A stretch of 64,000 bases of DNA from Ophiosphaerella korrae (lineage: Eukaryota; Ascomycota; Dothideomycetes; Pleosporales; Phaeosphaeriaceae), in NCBI GenBank assembly GCA_028456385.1, contig JALNQF010000141.1:53570-117569 (forward strand), given 5' to 3'. Below the pieces are notes generated by a model. It worked only from the letters and a program-made list of their open reading frames with translations. It searched no databases and had not been told where the DNA came from. The translations under genes and the position numbers were made by a program. Shown in pieces: positions 37,468 to 47,256 of this stretch (positions are counted from its first letter, which is position 1; each line of letters begins with the position of its first letter).

Positions 37468-40400
37468 ATGGCGTCCTCCACATCTTCCCGGGACAGGAGC
37501 TTTCGGCGTGGGCTGTCCGAGCGACTGACTCGTTTTCGTCGGAAACTCCAGCATGCTCCAGACAATACCTGTACTCTACAACTTCAAAATCCCGATGCAC
37601 AGCAGAACGTGGCATCTCAGTCAGTTTCACACCCTTTTACGTATGTTTTGGCTAAGCAAGTAAACAGTTCCAACTTGCAACCTACGTTACGAGTGGACTG
37701 CGTGTCTGCAGATTCGACTATTACTGATAATGATGGGGCTCAGGTTCGAACAGATCAGAGCAATCTCCACCCGGACCATCTTTCGCTCTCTATCAATCGC
37801 TCGACCCTTGATATCTACACTGAAAACTCGATCGGCTCCACTGATCTTTGGAGCGCAGCGTATCGTGAAGCCGTCGAAAGCTTTGGAAAGGACGTTGACA
37901 TGGCTATTCTTGTGAGCACCAGCGCTGCGCAACTGTTTGCAGAGCTTGAAGGTATAGATAAAGGAACGACTCAGCAATCCTTGTTCCTGCGTGGTGTGGC
38001 ATATCTACGCTCTATCCAAGTGCCGCTCGAAAGATTCAAGCTGGCACTAGACCTGGCATCTCCTCTGGCCAATCTAGATCCCGCAGCGTCAACCGTCATT
38101 GGGGTCGTCAAAGGCGTGACAGCAGTAAGTAGCCCCTCATGCTATGTCATTTCCGAGAAAGGGTGTAATTAATCTGACGAAAAACTGATTGCGATAAGCT
38201 TCGCAACTGCCGACCTGGAGTTTGCAAGACAGATTGGTGAGATGTTGGAGCAAATTTCTTACATTGATGATTGCGACACGCTTGGACAGAGAGTAAACAA
38301 GACAGACATCCATAAGGTAGTCCACATGACGATCCTCGATGCGTCGCTAATACTGTATAGGCACTTGTCTGTGTGTACCAGAAAATCCTAGAGTTCTATA
38401 GGGTTGCGCACGAAATCCTCACACAAAGAGGGAGGAAGCTGGCAATGAAGATGGTACTAGAGACCGACCGCCTACCGAACATCGTCCAAGACTTCCTGAG
38501 ATATGCTGATACTCTTCGAAAACTCATCGAGAAATCGACGTGGGAGATAGTTGAGGATATCAGATCTATGCTTTACGATCGTGAAAGTAAGTCAGTATTG
38601 GCCGATGCATAGTGCATACTCATACGATTTTAGTTGCTAGGTGGCTTGACAGCAGGAGAATGAGTCAGCAGGCTCAATATCATGATCGGATTAGGGAGCT
38701 GCGAAGTGACGAGGCCTGTAAATTCTTACTCACAAACTCTGATTTTACCAATTGGTGCAACGCCCTCAACTCTCAGCAACTGTTGGTTCTTGGTGAAATG
38801 GGATGTGGGAAAACGGTTGCCATGACATTCATTGTGGATGAATTAAATCGAAGAAATGAGTGCCAGATACCTAGGCCCAAGGTGTGCTATTACTATTGCC
38901 GAGACGATGAAACTGGCCAGGCTGTTAATGTCTTATCCGGATTAATCCTGGCGCTGCTTGAACAGCTTTCTGGCTTGAAGAAGGCGTTCTACGAATGGTA
39001 CAAGGAGAATCAAGCTTGTGGTACCCTTGACCCTGCAACAAGTGCACGTAAGCTTGGGGAATTCATGGAATTAGTTCTGGCAACGTTAGACCGCCTGCTC
39101 TTCATTGTTATCGATGGCATAGATGAGTGTGATAGAGCGTCACGAAAAATACTTTTGCAAGTGTTCGGAAACTTGCTAAAGAAATCTCCACGGCTCAAGA
39201 TTCTTCTCTCTTCGCGGCCTGAAGAGGAGATACTAGAGCAGCTGGACCAAACGACCAGAATCGCTTTAAAGTCCAATGTTGACAGAGATAATGTTATTGT
39301 CCGACATAAAGTCCAAGAGCAATTATCCTATTTGTCAGAGGACGTTAGGGCACTCGTCATCGCAACGTTGTCTCGTTTGGCGCAAGGAAGCGCCATTTGG
39401 ACGAAGATGACCGTCGAGCTGATTGAGGTTCGTAAGATTAGAGCGCTTGCACCGATGCGACTTTTCCTGGAGGAGATGTCTCTACCAGGGCACCTCTCCG
39501 AACTTTATACCACCTTGCTCTCACGAAACTGTTCGAATGAATCTGAGAATGAAGAGCTTGCAGCCCTGGCCTTGAAACTTCTCGCTGCCGCCTGTAGACC
39601 TCTCAGCATCCAAGAGCTCGCCTGGGCCGTGGCACTAGCTGCGACTCGACAAGAAATCAAAACTGTTGCTGCACTCGCTCCATTAGTAGATCACCAAAGA
39701 GTCATGAGTCTGATCTATCCATTTATCACCCGTGTTGATTTCGCAGATCTCAGAAAGCGTCAGGTCCGACTCGTCCACCAGTCAGTGAAGGAATTTGTTA
39801 TACGCAACTGGTCATATCTTGGAAAATTCGATACAGCGGCAGCGTCCAGTCAAGCGATTGCGCCTCGCGTAGAGAGCTTAGAAGCGTTTATGTTAGACAT
39901 CTGCATCAAATATCTTCTGCTACAGGAAGTCGGCACTGTCCCTCTATTCTCCGAGGAGCAAATTGCGATTGGTGAGCTCTCCCAAGGAGTCGACTTGTTC
40001 AGCGACCGGAAGTCTTTCGAGTACGATGTCGAGTGCACATGGGAAGTTTGGGAAGAAGACATGATATTCTACGATCCAACCGAGCGTGGCTTCGGTGAGT
40101 TCTTCGTTTACGCATCCAGCCACTGGCTCAAGCACTTCGGTGCCACGGATAGGGGTCCTTTCCCATGCCTAGCCAACCTAGAGAGGCTGTGTCAAGCAGG
40201 TTCAATGCGGCTAAACAACTGGGTCAATCAAAACTGTCGTCCCGGTTGTGCAGTCACGCCCAGGTTTGATTTTGACAGTCGGCTATACGATCCACTCAGT
40301 ATCACTTCACTCTATGGCTCAGATGCAATCCTCCGCGACATGCTCCAGAATTCAGATTTCGACAAGGACAAGTATCTTCCTTCACCAGCTGCAAGTGCTG

Positions 40401-41245
40401 CCGATCAGATCTTGCAGTGGGGCGATTTATCGAAGCTCAAAATGCTCTTTTTAGAGGGCAAAATTGGCTACCAGCTTCGGAATCTTGAGTTCTTTCACCT
40501 TATCATTATAAGGTGGTCCCATTTTGGTTCACGCCATAAAAATTGGGCAGAAGTTTTTGATCTTGTTGACAACGTGCTTGATGCACTCGTGAAAGAACAA
40601 TGGGGAAATGAGCTTTTATGTATAGCTGCTCGCGCCGGCTGCCTGCCGATGATCCAGACTTTGCTAAATCGAGCACACCACATGGAAGAGTTGAGGACTG
40701 AGCTATTGCGTAATTCACGACCGATCGGTGAGGCTGTCTTGGGGAACTGCGTTGATGCGGTAGAATGTTTGCTAAGCGAGATAAGCTTGGAGGTAGACCT
40801 CCAAAGCCTGAACTCTCGAGATGAAAGTCTGCTACACATGGCATCGGTACATTGCAACCCAGCGATCTTTCGTCTTCTGGTTCCCCACGTACAGAGAGTC
40901 ATATACCAGGCTGATAGTCATGGAGAAACAGCCCTAATGCGGATTGTTAGGAGCGGCTCTAATTCAGAAGGCCGGTACGAGAGCGCAAGGATACTACTAT
41001 CGCATGTCGAGGCCGACGGGACCGCCCACATTGCCAATAGACAAGAAGAGGCCTTACAGTTGGCCGTGCAGCTCGGTGACGCAGAGATGTGTCGCCTTCT
41101 AATTTGCGAGGGCAGAATAGACGCGATGTCAGCCTTGAGGCGTGATCCCGACGGACAATTGGTCACGAAAGACAAGCCTTGGGCAAACGGGGAAGTTATA
41201 CTACGACTCCTTCGACAGCATGCGGAGGAGGATGGTAGTGTTTAG
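37468..41245 (+). CDS. Fungal NLR-like STAND protein: Goodbye-NACHT-ankyrin (about 1192 aa, four exons)
   Basis: Exons inferred: 37468-38124, 38233-38316, 38361-38586, 38634-41245. The start ATG sits in CACCATGG. Residues 1-120 are polar and probably disordered. About 126-320 match the fungal STAND N-terminal Goodbye domain pattern (DLWSAAYREAV; KGVTA; then a helical EFYRVAHEIL segment). The NACHT NTPase has Walker A GEMGCGKT (about 376-383), Walker B LLFIVIDGIDE (about 477-487) and sensor LLSSRPEEE (about 513-520). A winged-helix part follows (RPLSIQELAWAV; VHQSVKEF near 700). From about 975 to 1150 at least four to five degenerate ankyrin units are visible (ESLLHMA, GETALM, EEALQLAVQLGD). 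Such proteins sense non-self and trigger defence or incompatibility through the N-terminal domain. Introns 2 (44 bp, CTAATAC branch-like) and 3 (47 bp, GTAAGT) are clear; the acceptor of intron 1 is uncertain. No RIP stops are seen, so it may be functional. Confidence 0.85.
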
Positions 41246-42144
41246 CAATCTGCGGCATGTTCAGCCAAAGCTTCTTTTCGTGGTACTGGGAGAAGCCGCA
41301 CCGTATCTGACGTTTTTTCAGGCTAGTCATGTAAGGGGGCGGAGGTGATCCGGGTCAGAAATTAAAAAGATAGTCGTGAAAGTGGATGGATAGGCAGTAT
41401 CGATAAAACGGGCTCCACGTGAATCGCTACCCCAGCTAAGGGGTCCATTCATCAATTGGTGCTGTGCACGGCCGCAATTGAAAGGCGTAGTAGTCGAGTT
41501 AGAAATCAGTATATGTGTCTGGAGCCGGTCGCATAAGCTCGTTGTTACGCGCCATCGCCGTGCATGTTCCGACTCGGCCAGGCTGGCGCCGGCGTCGGTC
41601 GATAGCACCGACAAGATCTAGGATGCGCGCAGCGGGGCGTGCTTGCAATCCTTCCCTGTTGACAGGTTTCTCTTGTACTTATCCTTCGACTCTACCGGTT
41701 CTTATCTCTATAGTGGCGCAGGTACTATCGCCCTTTAAAGTGCGAAATTGTATAGTATAAGGGAAATCGTAGTACCTGTTGCGAGATGCGAGCTCAGGAA
41801 TGAGTGGGAGATGATCATTGATTGAAGAGCTATCCGAGCTGAGCTACTTATAAACACAGTGGAGCAGCTCGCTTACTGCTGCGAGCTTACCTGAATTGTA
41901 TGGAGCAGAGCTCTAACTTGCGACAACTTCTGAATCAGATAGTAGTGTTATAGTAGTAAGGAGTACTAAGTAAAGTTTGTTGTTGGCCAAAGAGGTAGTG
42001 TTTGCAGTGCCAAGGAAAAGTGTCGGGTTGAGTGGTGGAACACGTTATATTCCATTTGAAAGGATACAATACCAGCGCAGAGGCATGCAGTTAGAATTTC
42101 TAGTATTTGGCTATACTAACAGCTACAACGGCGTACTATGCGCA
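41246..42144. other. Intergenic region between convergent genes
   Basis: About 900 bp separate the stop codon of the NLR gene from that of the minus-strand gene. Short open stretches are present on both strands, but none has a recognisable domain, a good start context or a repeat partner. It must contain both 3' ends. I see no RNA gene. Confidence 0.5.
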
Positions 42145-43293
42145 CTATAGAAACGCTTCCAAAAGCGGGAACAGTGCGAACTCGAAGTCTTCGTCCTCAT
42201 CGAATTCCGGGGTCGGCCAAGTATACCCCCAGTTTGATATCGGCACAGAGAACACCTTGGAGAGTTGCGCAGGCCCCCACTGCTGTACAGCCGCCTCCCA
42301 AATCAGGTCGAGCTCCGCAAAGAAGAGGTGGCATTTCTCGCGGTCAGACGATGCTAGGAATCGTTGCAGTTCTTGACGCGCAATACCGGTATCACGATGG
42401 TTCCCAGCGAAGACGATGTATCGAAATTTCATTACGCCAGTCTCTGCGAATTTGAGCATCTTGAACACCCTATGGCGAGGGCAAAACTGGAGGGTTCCAC
42501 AAAAAATGCCCTCGCTACCGTCTGCGTTGAGGGTTCGGAGGAGAGTCACCCCGAATTTCGCCTTGCTGAACAACTGATCGAGGCACTTGGACATTGCGTC
42601 CTGCCAGTCCTTACATCCCCGCGGGGTCCTCTATCGACGTTCATCAGAAATGAGCTAACAACAAAGATAGGATATACGAACCTTGTCTTTTGACCATTGC
42701 ACCAGCCCGTTGTCGTTCACCCATGGCGTACCGTCTTTGTTGGTATGTATTTCACCGGGACGCAGATTGAAGGCGGCGCCGGCGCTCGAATCTATTACGA
42801 GGACGCCTTCATCACGATCCTTGTGCGCAGCCCTATGCTGTCCCCTGTAGTCGACATAGTTGCCATTAGCGCCAGATGACCTGTTAACCGCGATCGAGAA
42901 CGACGTGCATAACCCTACTCCGTTTTCCCACAGGCCTGTGGGGGTTGTCCCCCAATTCTTTGGCTTCTTGAATCCTTTGAATAGGTATTGGGTCCCCCTA
43001 GTTCGCATCATGTTGCTCGCCTTGTCCCACAGAGTATCCCCAGCCAAATGGGCCTCGACCATGGCATCAAGTTGAGCCAAAAAAACAAGCCACGGGTTGC
43101 CGCCAGCGACTGAGAACAACTGGCCAATGATATATCCCAACATCACAATACTGGTGTATATGCTTTTTTTCCAGGTGTTTAGATACACTTCATTAGTTGC
43201 CCGGAGCTCTTCAACGCGTTCTTGTTCTAAGGCGGAGGCTTGGGCGCGGGACGATTCGGGCTCGGAGGGAGATATATTCGACGTTGAAGACAT
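42145..43293 (-). CDS. Unrecognised two-exon protein with possible Cys-His-Asp set (358 aa)
   Basis: Exon 1 is 43293-42682 (204 codons), then a 72-bp intron (donor GTTCGT, acceptor TAAG), then exon 2 42609-42145. Both joins are in phase 0 and the stop after 42682 is bypassed. Residues 1-35 are Ser/Glu-rich. About 45-65 are hydrophobic but contain Gly and Gln and need not span a membrane. About 115-180 look like a folded core with C129 in GVGLCTSFSIAV, H153/H157 in GQHRAAHKD and D168 in VLVIDSS. That order and spacing recall papain- or transglutaminase-like hydrolases, but this is only a resemblance. The C-terminus is acidic (DEDEDFEF). I do not recognise the family. It faces the NLR gene tail to tail. 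Confidence 0.65.
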
Positions 43294-44104
43294 TTAGGCG
43301 GTATACAATTGAACGACGAGGCAGGACACGAAGGGCGGTACTGTAGGCGTGGGGATGGTATGGACACAGGGCAAGTCTCGCATTCTACACAGGTGAACCC
43401 AAACATCTCTGTCATAGAAAGCATCTCCCCGTCCTACACGAGCACATCGTAGCGCTCCTACCTCGATATCATGAGCGCTGAGCGCCGCCAAACCTAAAGC
43501 CAATCTGCTCTACGCATCAAGCTTCTCTACTTATTGCAGATATAGCAGCTGCACTACAATAGCCATCTCAAACAATATCGCATAGCACACTCTTAGGCGC
43601 TACTCAAAAGGCAAATATGCTGTTGGGAGCGCATTTGCGCTGCGACGTACCAAGTTTTGCGCGGCCACGCGACTACTGCCATGTCTCTAGCTTCTTAACG
43701 TTGCTGCTTCCCATTGTGGAAGACCCCTGGCCAGTTCGCAGGAAGGCCTCGCGAGCAGCCAGGTTCATGGGGCTGCAGGGTGGCAATAGTGGCCCGCTAG
43801 AAAAAAATCTGGAAGACCCGCCAGTTCGCCGGAAGGCACTCGAGCCATGGGTCCAGAAACAGCGGCCCACAATAAAATGTGGAAGACCCACCGGTTCGCA
43901 GGAAATGCGATGAGGGGCGAAAAAAGAAAAGTGCAGGAACCAAAGATGGAAGATGCGCCTCGACTAATAAATGTGCATTCCTCTCCCCAGCCCTTGACCT
44001 ACCCATCCGTCAAGCTCAACCCTCCATTCACGAAGCCCGACCCTCCATTCACGCACGCCTCTCCCAGCCTCAATCCCAGCCAACAGCACGCGCAAGTCAC
44101 GATC
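43294..44104. repeat. Intergenic region with three dispersed direct repeats (GGAAGACCC..CAGTTCGC)
   Basis: A block of about 24 bp (TGGAAGACC, then C(A/G)CC(A/G)GTTCGC, then GGAA) occurs at about 43717-43746, 43810-43835 and 43880-43904. The middle and third copies lack two bases found in the first. The rest of the interval holds only short frames. An ATG frame in phase with the next gene is open from 43847 upward, so an N-terminal extension of that gene cannot be excluded. Confidence 0.6.
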
Positions 44105-44638
44105 ATGGCTCCTCCACCCTCGACGTCCGCGCAGAAGTCCGACCCATCGCCGCCTCGCACCCCAACGCAGCCAACCGCCCAACGTGCCTCATCCCCTTTT
44201 CTCAAGGACAACGAGGACTACCCCGAGTACCAAGCATGGGTCGCGTCTGGTGGCCTCGCTAGATTCAATGCCAAGCATAATGTTCCCGGCTTTCCGCATG
44301 TCAATGCCGGCGTCCCGTATACAGTATGGGCAGAATACGAGAATGAGGTCGACAAAATCCCGGGGCTGCTCGAGCATAAAGCCGCCGACGAAGCCGCACA
44401 AGGATATACTTACTTAACCGCATGGGAGGGCCACATGATGATGGCGTATGGTGGTGGTTGTGGCGATGGCATCAGCGACTCGGATTCTTCGTCGTTGTCC
44501 GAGGCCGAAGGAAAAGAAGAAAAGGAAGAAGAGGCAGCTGTGGAGCACGCTCCGACTCTTGGGGTTGTGAGTCAAGAAGCAGCCGCACCTGCTGAACAGA
44601 CTACCAAGACCCCTGCTCCTGCAGGACCTGTGCATTAG
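44105..44638 (+). CDS. Orphan protein, Pro/Ser-rich start and acidic tail (177 aa from this ATG)
   Basis: I chose ATG 44105 (GATCATGG; A at -3, G at +4). The frame is open back to 43847, giving up to 263 residues, but that upstream part runs through the direct repeats. The N-terminus is rich in Pro, Ser and Thr. A middle part (about 35-120; EYQAWVASGGLARFN, GVPYTVWAEYENEVDKIPG) looks folded and carries several Trp/Tyr. Then come a Ser/Asp run (DSDSSSLSEAEG) and a Glu/Lys run. No known domain is recognised. The same frame stays open past the TAG at 44636 until 44959, and the +1-shifted frame is also open from about 44673, with a basic KRMRRRR run. A spliced or longer product is therefore possible: GTGAGT upstream of the stop could be a donor. 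Confidence 0.5.
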   Translation: MAPPPSTSAQKSDPSPPRTPTQPTAQRASSPFLKDNEDYPEYQAWVASGGLARFNAKHNVPGFPHVNAGVPYTVWAEYENEVDKIPGLLEHKAADEAAQGYTYLTAWEGHMMMAYGGGCGDGISDSDSSSLSEAEGKEEKEEEAAVEHAPTLGVVSQEAAAPAEQTTKTPAPAGPVH

Positions 44639-45379
44639 AAAGTTACCAAGGCTAACGGTGTGGATAATGTAGTGGCACGACAGCTTCGCGTTGCCTCCCT
44701 GTCGGGCGTTACCTCGGCCTCCGCGTGCTTGGGACAGCAGTCCAATAAAGACGCCCGCGCGTGTTTGGGACCGCAGTCCCATGAAACGCCCTGCTGCGGA
44801 ATCGCTGGGCAGCAGCCCAACGTCCAAGCGGATGCGTCGTCGCCGGGGCTCCGGCACGTGCAAAGTCCTCAACAGCGAGTGCATCATGGCACAGCATTCG
44901 GAACAGCCCAGCCCCACAGCCCCGCAGTGATAGCTTATTGCTTGTTTTGGTACACATGATTTATATAAGTCGCAGGCAAGGTGTTATGTTTCGTACGGCT
45001 TGGACAAGACTAAGCAGTAAGGTCAATCCCGGGGTCGTGGGACGCACGGTGTTGTGGGACAAAGCAAAGGTACTTCGACTTAAGGAGACGATGTGTCGCA
45101 AGTACGTACGCACGAGCGTAGCTCAGTGCTTAGCTCAGTACGAGCGAGCCTATTGGAGCTCTCCACGGTACGAGCACACACCGCTACCTCAGCTCTGTAC
45201 GGGTATATTAGCTAGTTTGAGTAGAGCTCTTTATCGTCAATAGATCCATCAATAACTCCCTGACTACGCTTTACAGCTCGCGACAGTTATGAGCCCGGTT
45301 CGCGCAATCTTCTCTGCGCATCACTTCGAGTAAAGCAACTAGCCATAGTAGCGATCTATTCCCTGTTCCTTATCGTGCG
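44639..45379. other. Region of overlapping open frames without a supported gene
   Basis: Two plus-strand frames are open over about 44660-44959. Short internal repeats based on TTGGGACAGCAGTCC recur near 44729, 44755 and 44807. From about 45110 the sequence turns into TAGCTCAG/GTACGAGC-type repeats leading into the next feature. A 101-codon frame (44938-45243) without an upstream ATG shows no family resemblance. Confidence 0.4.
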
Positions 45380-45835
45380 CATAGAGGCAGCCCTATAACG
45401 ACAGCTCAATGTTAGCTCGTTGACGGCTCGCAGCGTAGAGGCACCCTCTATCGTTGACGGCACGCATTATAGAGGTAGCTATCAATCGTTAGCATAGCCG
45501 CCCTCTATTAAAAGCTCGTCGGTAGCAAGAATAGCTCGTAGGTAGCTCGCATCGTTAGCTCGCAGAGGCAGCTCACAGCGTAGAGGCAGCCCTCTATTGA
45601 CAGCAGCACGCATCGCTAACTCGTTAGCAGCTCGCATCGTTAGCTCGCATTAGCAGCACGAATTAAGCAGAGGCAGCACTCTAACGATAGCTCGTCGGCA
45701 GCATTAGCAGCACGCATTGTCAACTCGTCGTTAGCTCGTATCGTTAGCTCGTATCGTTAGCTTGTATTAGCAGCACAAATCGCACAAAGGCAGCATTCTA
45801 TCGCTAGCTCGTTAGTAGCTTACATTGCGCACTTA
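45380..45835. repeat. Higher-order degenerate repeat (GTTAGCTCGCATC and GAGGCAGCCCTCTATCG units)
   Basis: Two interleaved motifs recur. GTTAGCTCGCATC-like words occur many times, and a GAGGCAGC-CCTCTATCG-like word occurs near 45383, 45437, 45581, 45669 and 45786. Units are diverged and spacing is irregular. It lies at the edge of the gene island, directly before a retroelement-like remnant, and could be that element's 5' region or a separate minisatellite. Confidence 0.7.
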
Positions 45836-45989
45836 AACGCTATAGACTTAACAGCTACTCTGCTTAAGAGCGTACGCCTCCTTAATAGCAAATCGTTCAC
45901 GCTGTAGTACGCCTAGCTGAAATACTATGTAAAAGCTAGAGGTATATAGGAAAAGATAGATCTAGACGCTCCTCTATACGTTATTAATA

Positions 45990-46795
45990 AGCTAGCTACT
46001 CCTAATAATAAAGATAAAGATAAAGACGCTCTTAAAGTCTATACTATAAGACTCTCTATATACTAGAAGCTAGTAGCAAAGATACAAGTAGTTTAGAACT
46101 AGGTATATATAATAGTTAACTTGTAGAGGCTTAAGCTTATAGTTCTACGAGCTACTAATTTGTTACTTTAAGCGCTACTTAAGGAGCTTAAATTAGACCT
46201 CTACTTAAACGCAGATAACTAGAAAGAGTAAGTAAGAGATACTTACTATAAGGCTACGTATAGGCCTTAATCTAGTAAAGCTTAGTTGCTAGAGATATAA
46301 ATACTTAACTAGACTTGCGAGTACATAAACGTAGAGCTCTTAGAGCTTAAGGAAGTAAAGGGCGTACTCCTAATTAAAGACTTCTTACGCGTAGTAGTAA
46401 AATATAAGCTAGAATAAGCTTAAAAAGAGATAAACTCTCTAGTATAACCTAGAGTAGCTCTTTAATACACGCTTATTAAATACTCTTACTAGTTCTCTTA
46501 GCTTATATATATAAAGGAGAGCTAGTATAGTATAAGTATATATACTACGCTAAGAGCTACTTAGTAGTACTTATACTTATACTAGACTTAATATAAGTAA
46601 AAGTAAAAACTAGTAGAGTATAAACGCTTATAAAAGGCTCTATAAAGGTATAGTAATTTATAAAGTATAAAAGAAATTAAAGAGTATATTTAAACTAAGT
46701 AATATTAAGCTCTATATACTAAGCTTACTAATAAAAGTTTAATCTTAAGAGGTAAAAGTTTATAGTACTCTAGTATATTAAAGGCGTAAGTATAC
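45990..46795 (+). pseudogene. RIP-degraded gag-like remnant, tentatively Copia-type
   Basis: Reading the plus frame that contains 46021-46740 and treating TAG/TAA as mutated Gln codons, a long helical, Leu-rich protein emerges: an N-terminal segment with Tyr-x-Lys spacing, a Leu-Leu-Arg-Ala-Thr region, then LLELKEVKGVLLIKDFL-like sequence. This is reminiscent of the gag of fungal Ty1/Copia elements (…LP-E-V…DFL pattern). No pol follows, because a Gy5 LTR begins at 46796. The assignment is by eye only. Confidence 0.35.
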
Positions 46796-47256
46796 TATAA
46801 TAGGAGTACTAGGGTTAACTTCCTAGTACTTTATCTTTGTATTAGTAGATTAGAAGGTAATAACAAAAACTTGTATTGTAATCTAGTAATAACTATAAAT
46901 AATAGTTAATTCGTGTGTATAATATCAAGTATTAGCGTTCTAGGTTAGAGATTAGACTACTAATACTATCCTTATAATAATTATTACTACTACTTATATA
47001 CTTCTATCCTAGTTATAATCTATAATATAGTTTTATAAATTATTAATCTATTGTATATAACTATAGATTACTAATCTATTATACGTAACTATAGATTATT
47101 AATCTATTACTTATAATTACAGATTACCTATATTATATATCCTAATTGTAGGTTATTTCCTAATCTAGGTTATTACCCTACTTATCCTATACTTTGTTAG
47201 TACTTAAGTTAAGACTAATTAGTTCTATCTCTACTTCTATTATTACATTTATAATA
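46796..47256 (-). repeat. Gy5 LTR (461 bp)
   Basis: It starts TATAATAGGAG and ends TTTATAATA on the plus strand. It belongs to the LTR subtype with repeated TAATCTATTA / TATAGATTA blocks (about 47015-47125) and is longer than its relatives. Confidence 0.8.

Noticed and set aside
42107..43297. Several plus-strand frames over 42107-43297
   Set aside because: They are antisense to the two-exon minus gene, which has the better frame, phase-0 splice and start context.
44414..44917. 167-codon minus-strand frame
   Set aside because: Antisense to the orphan ORF; Arg/Cys/Gly-rich product typical of a shadow of GC-rich coding sequence.
45110..45240. tRNA-like GTAGCTCAGT words near 45118
   Set aside because: GTAGCTCAGTGC resembles a tRNA D-arm, but it is part of a run of TAGCTCAG/GTACGAGC repeats and I could not fold a full cloverleaf with a T-arm.
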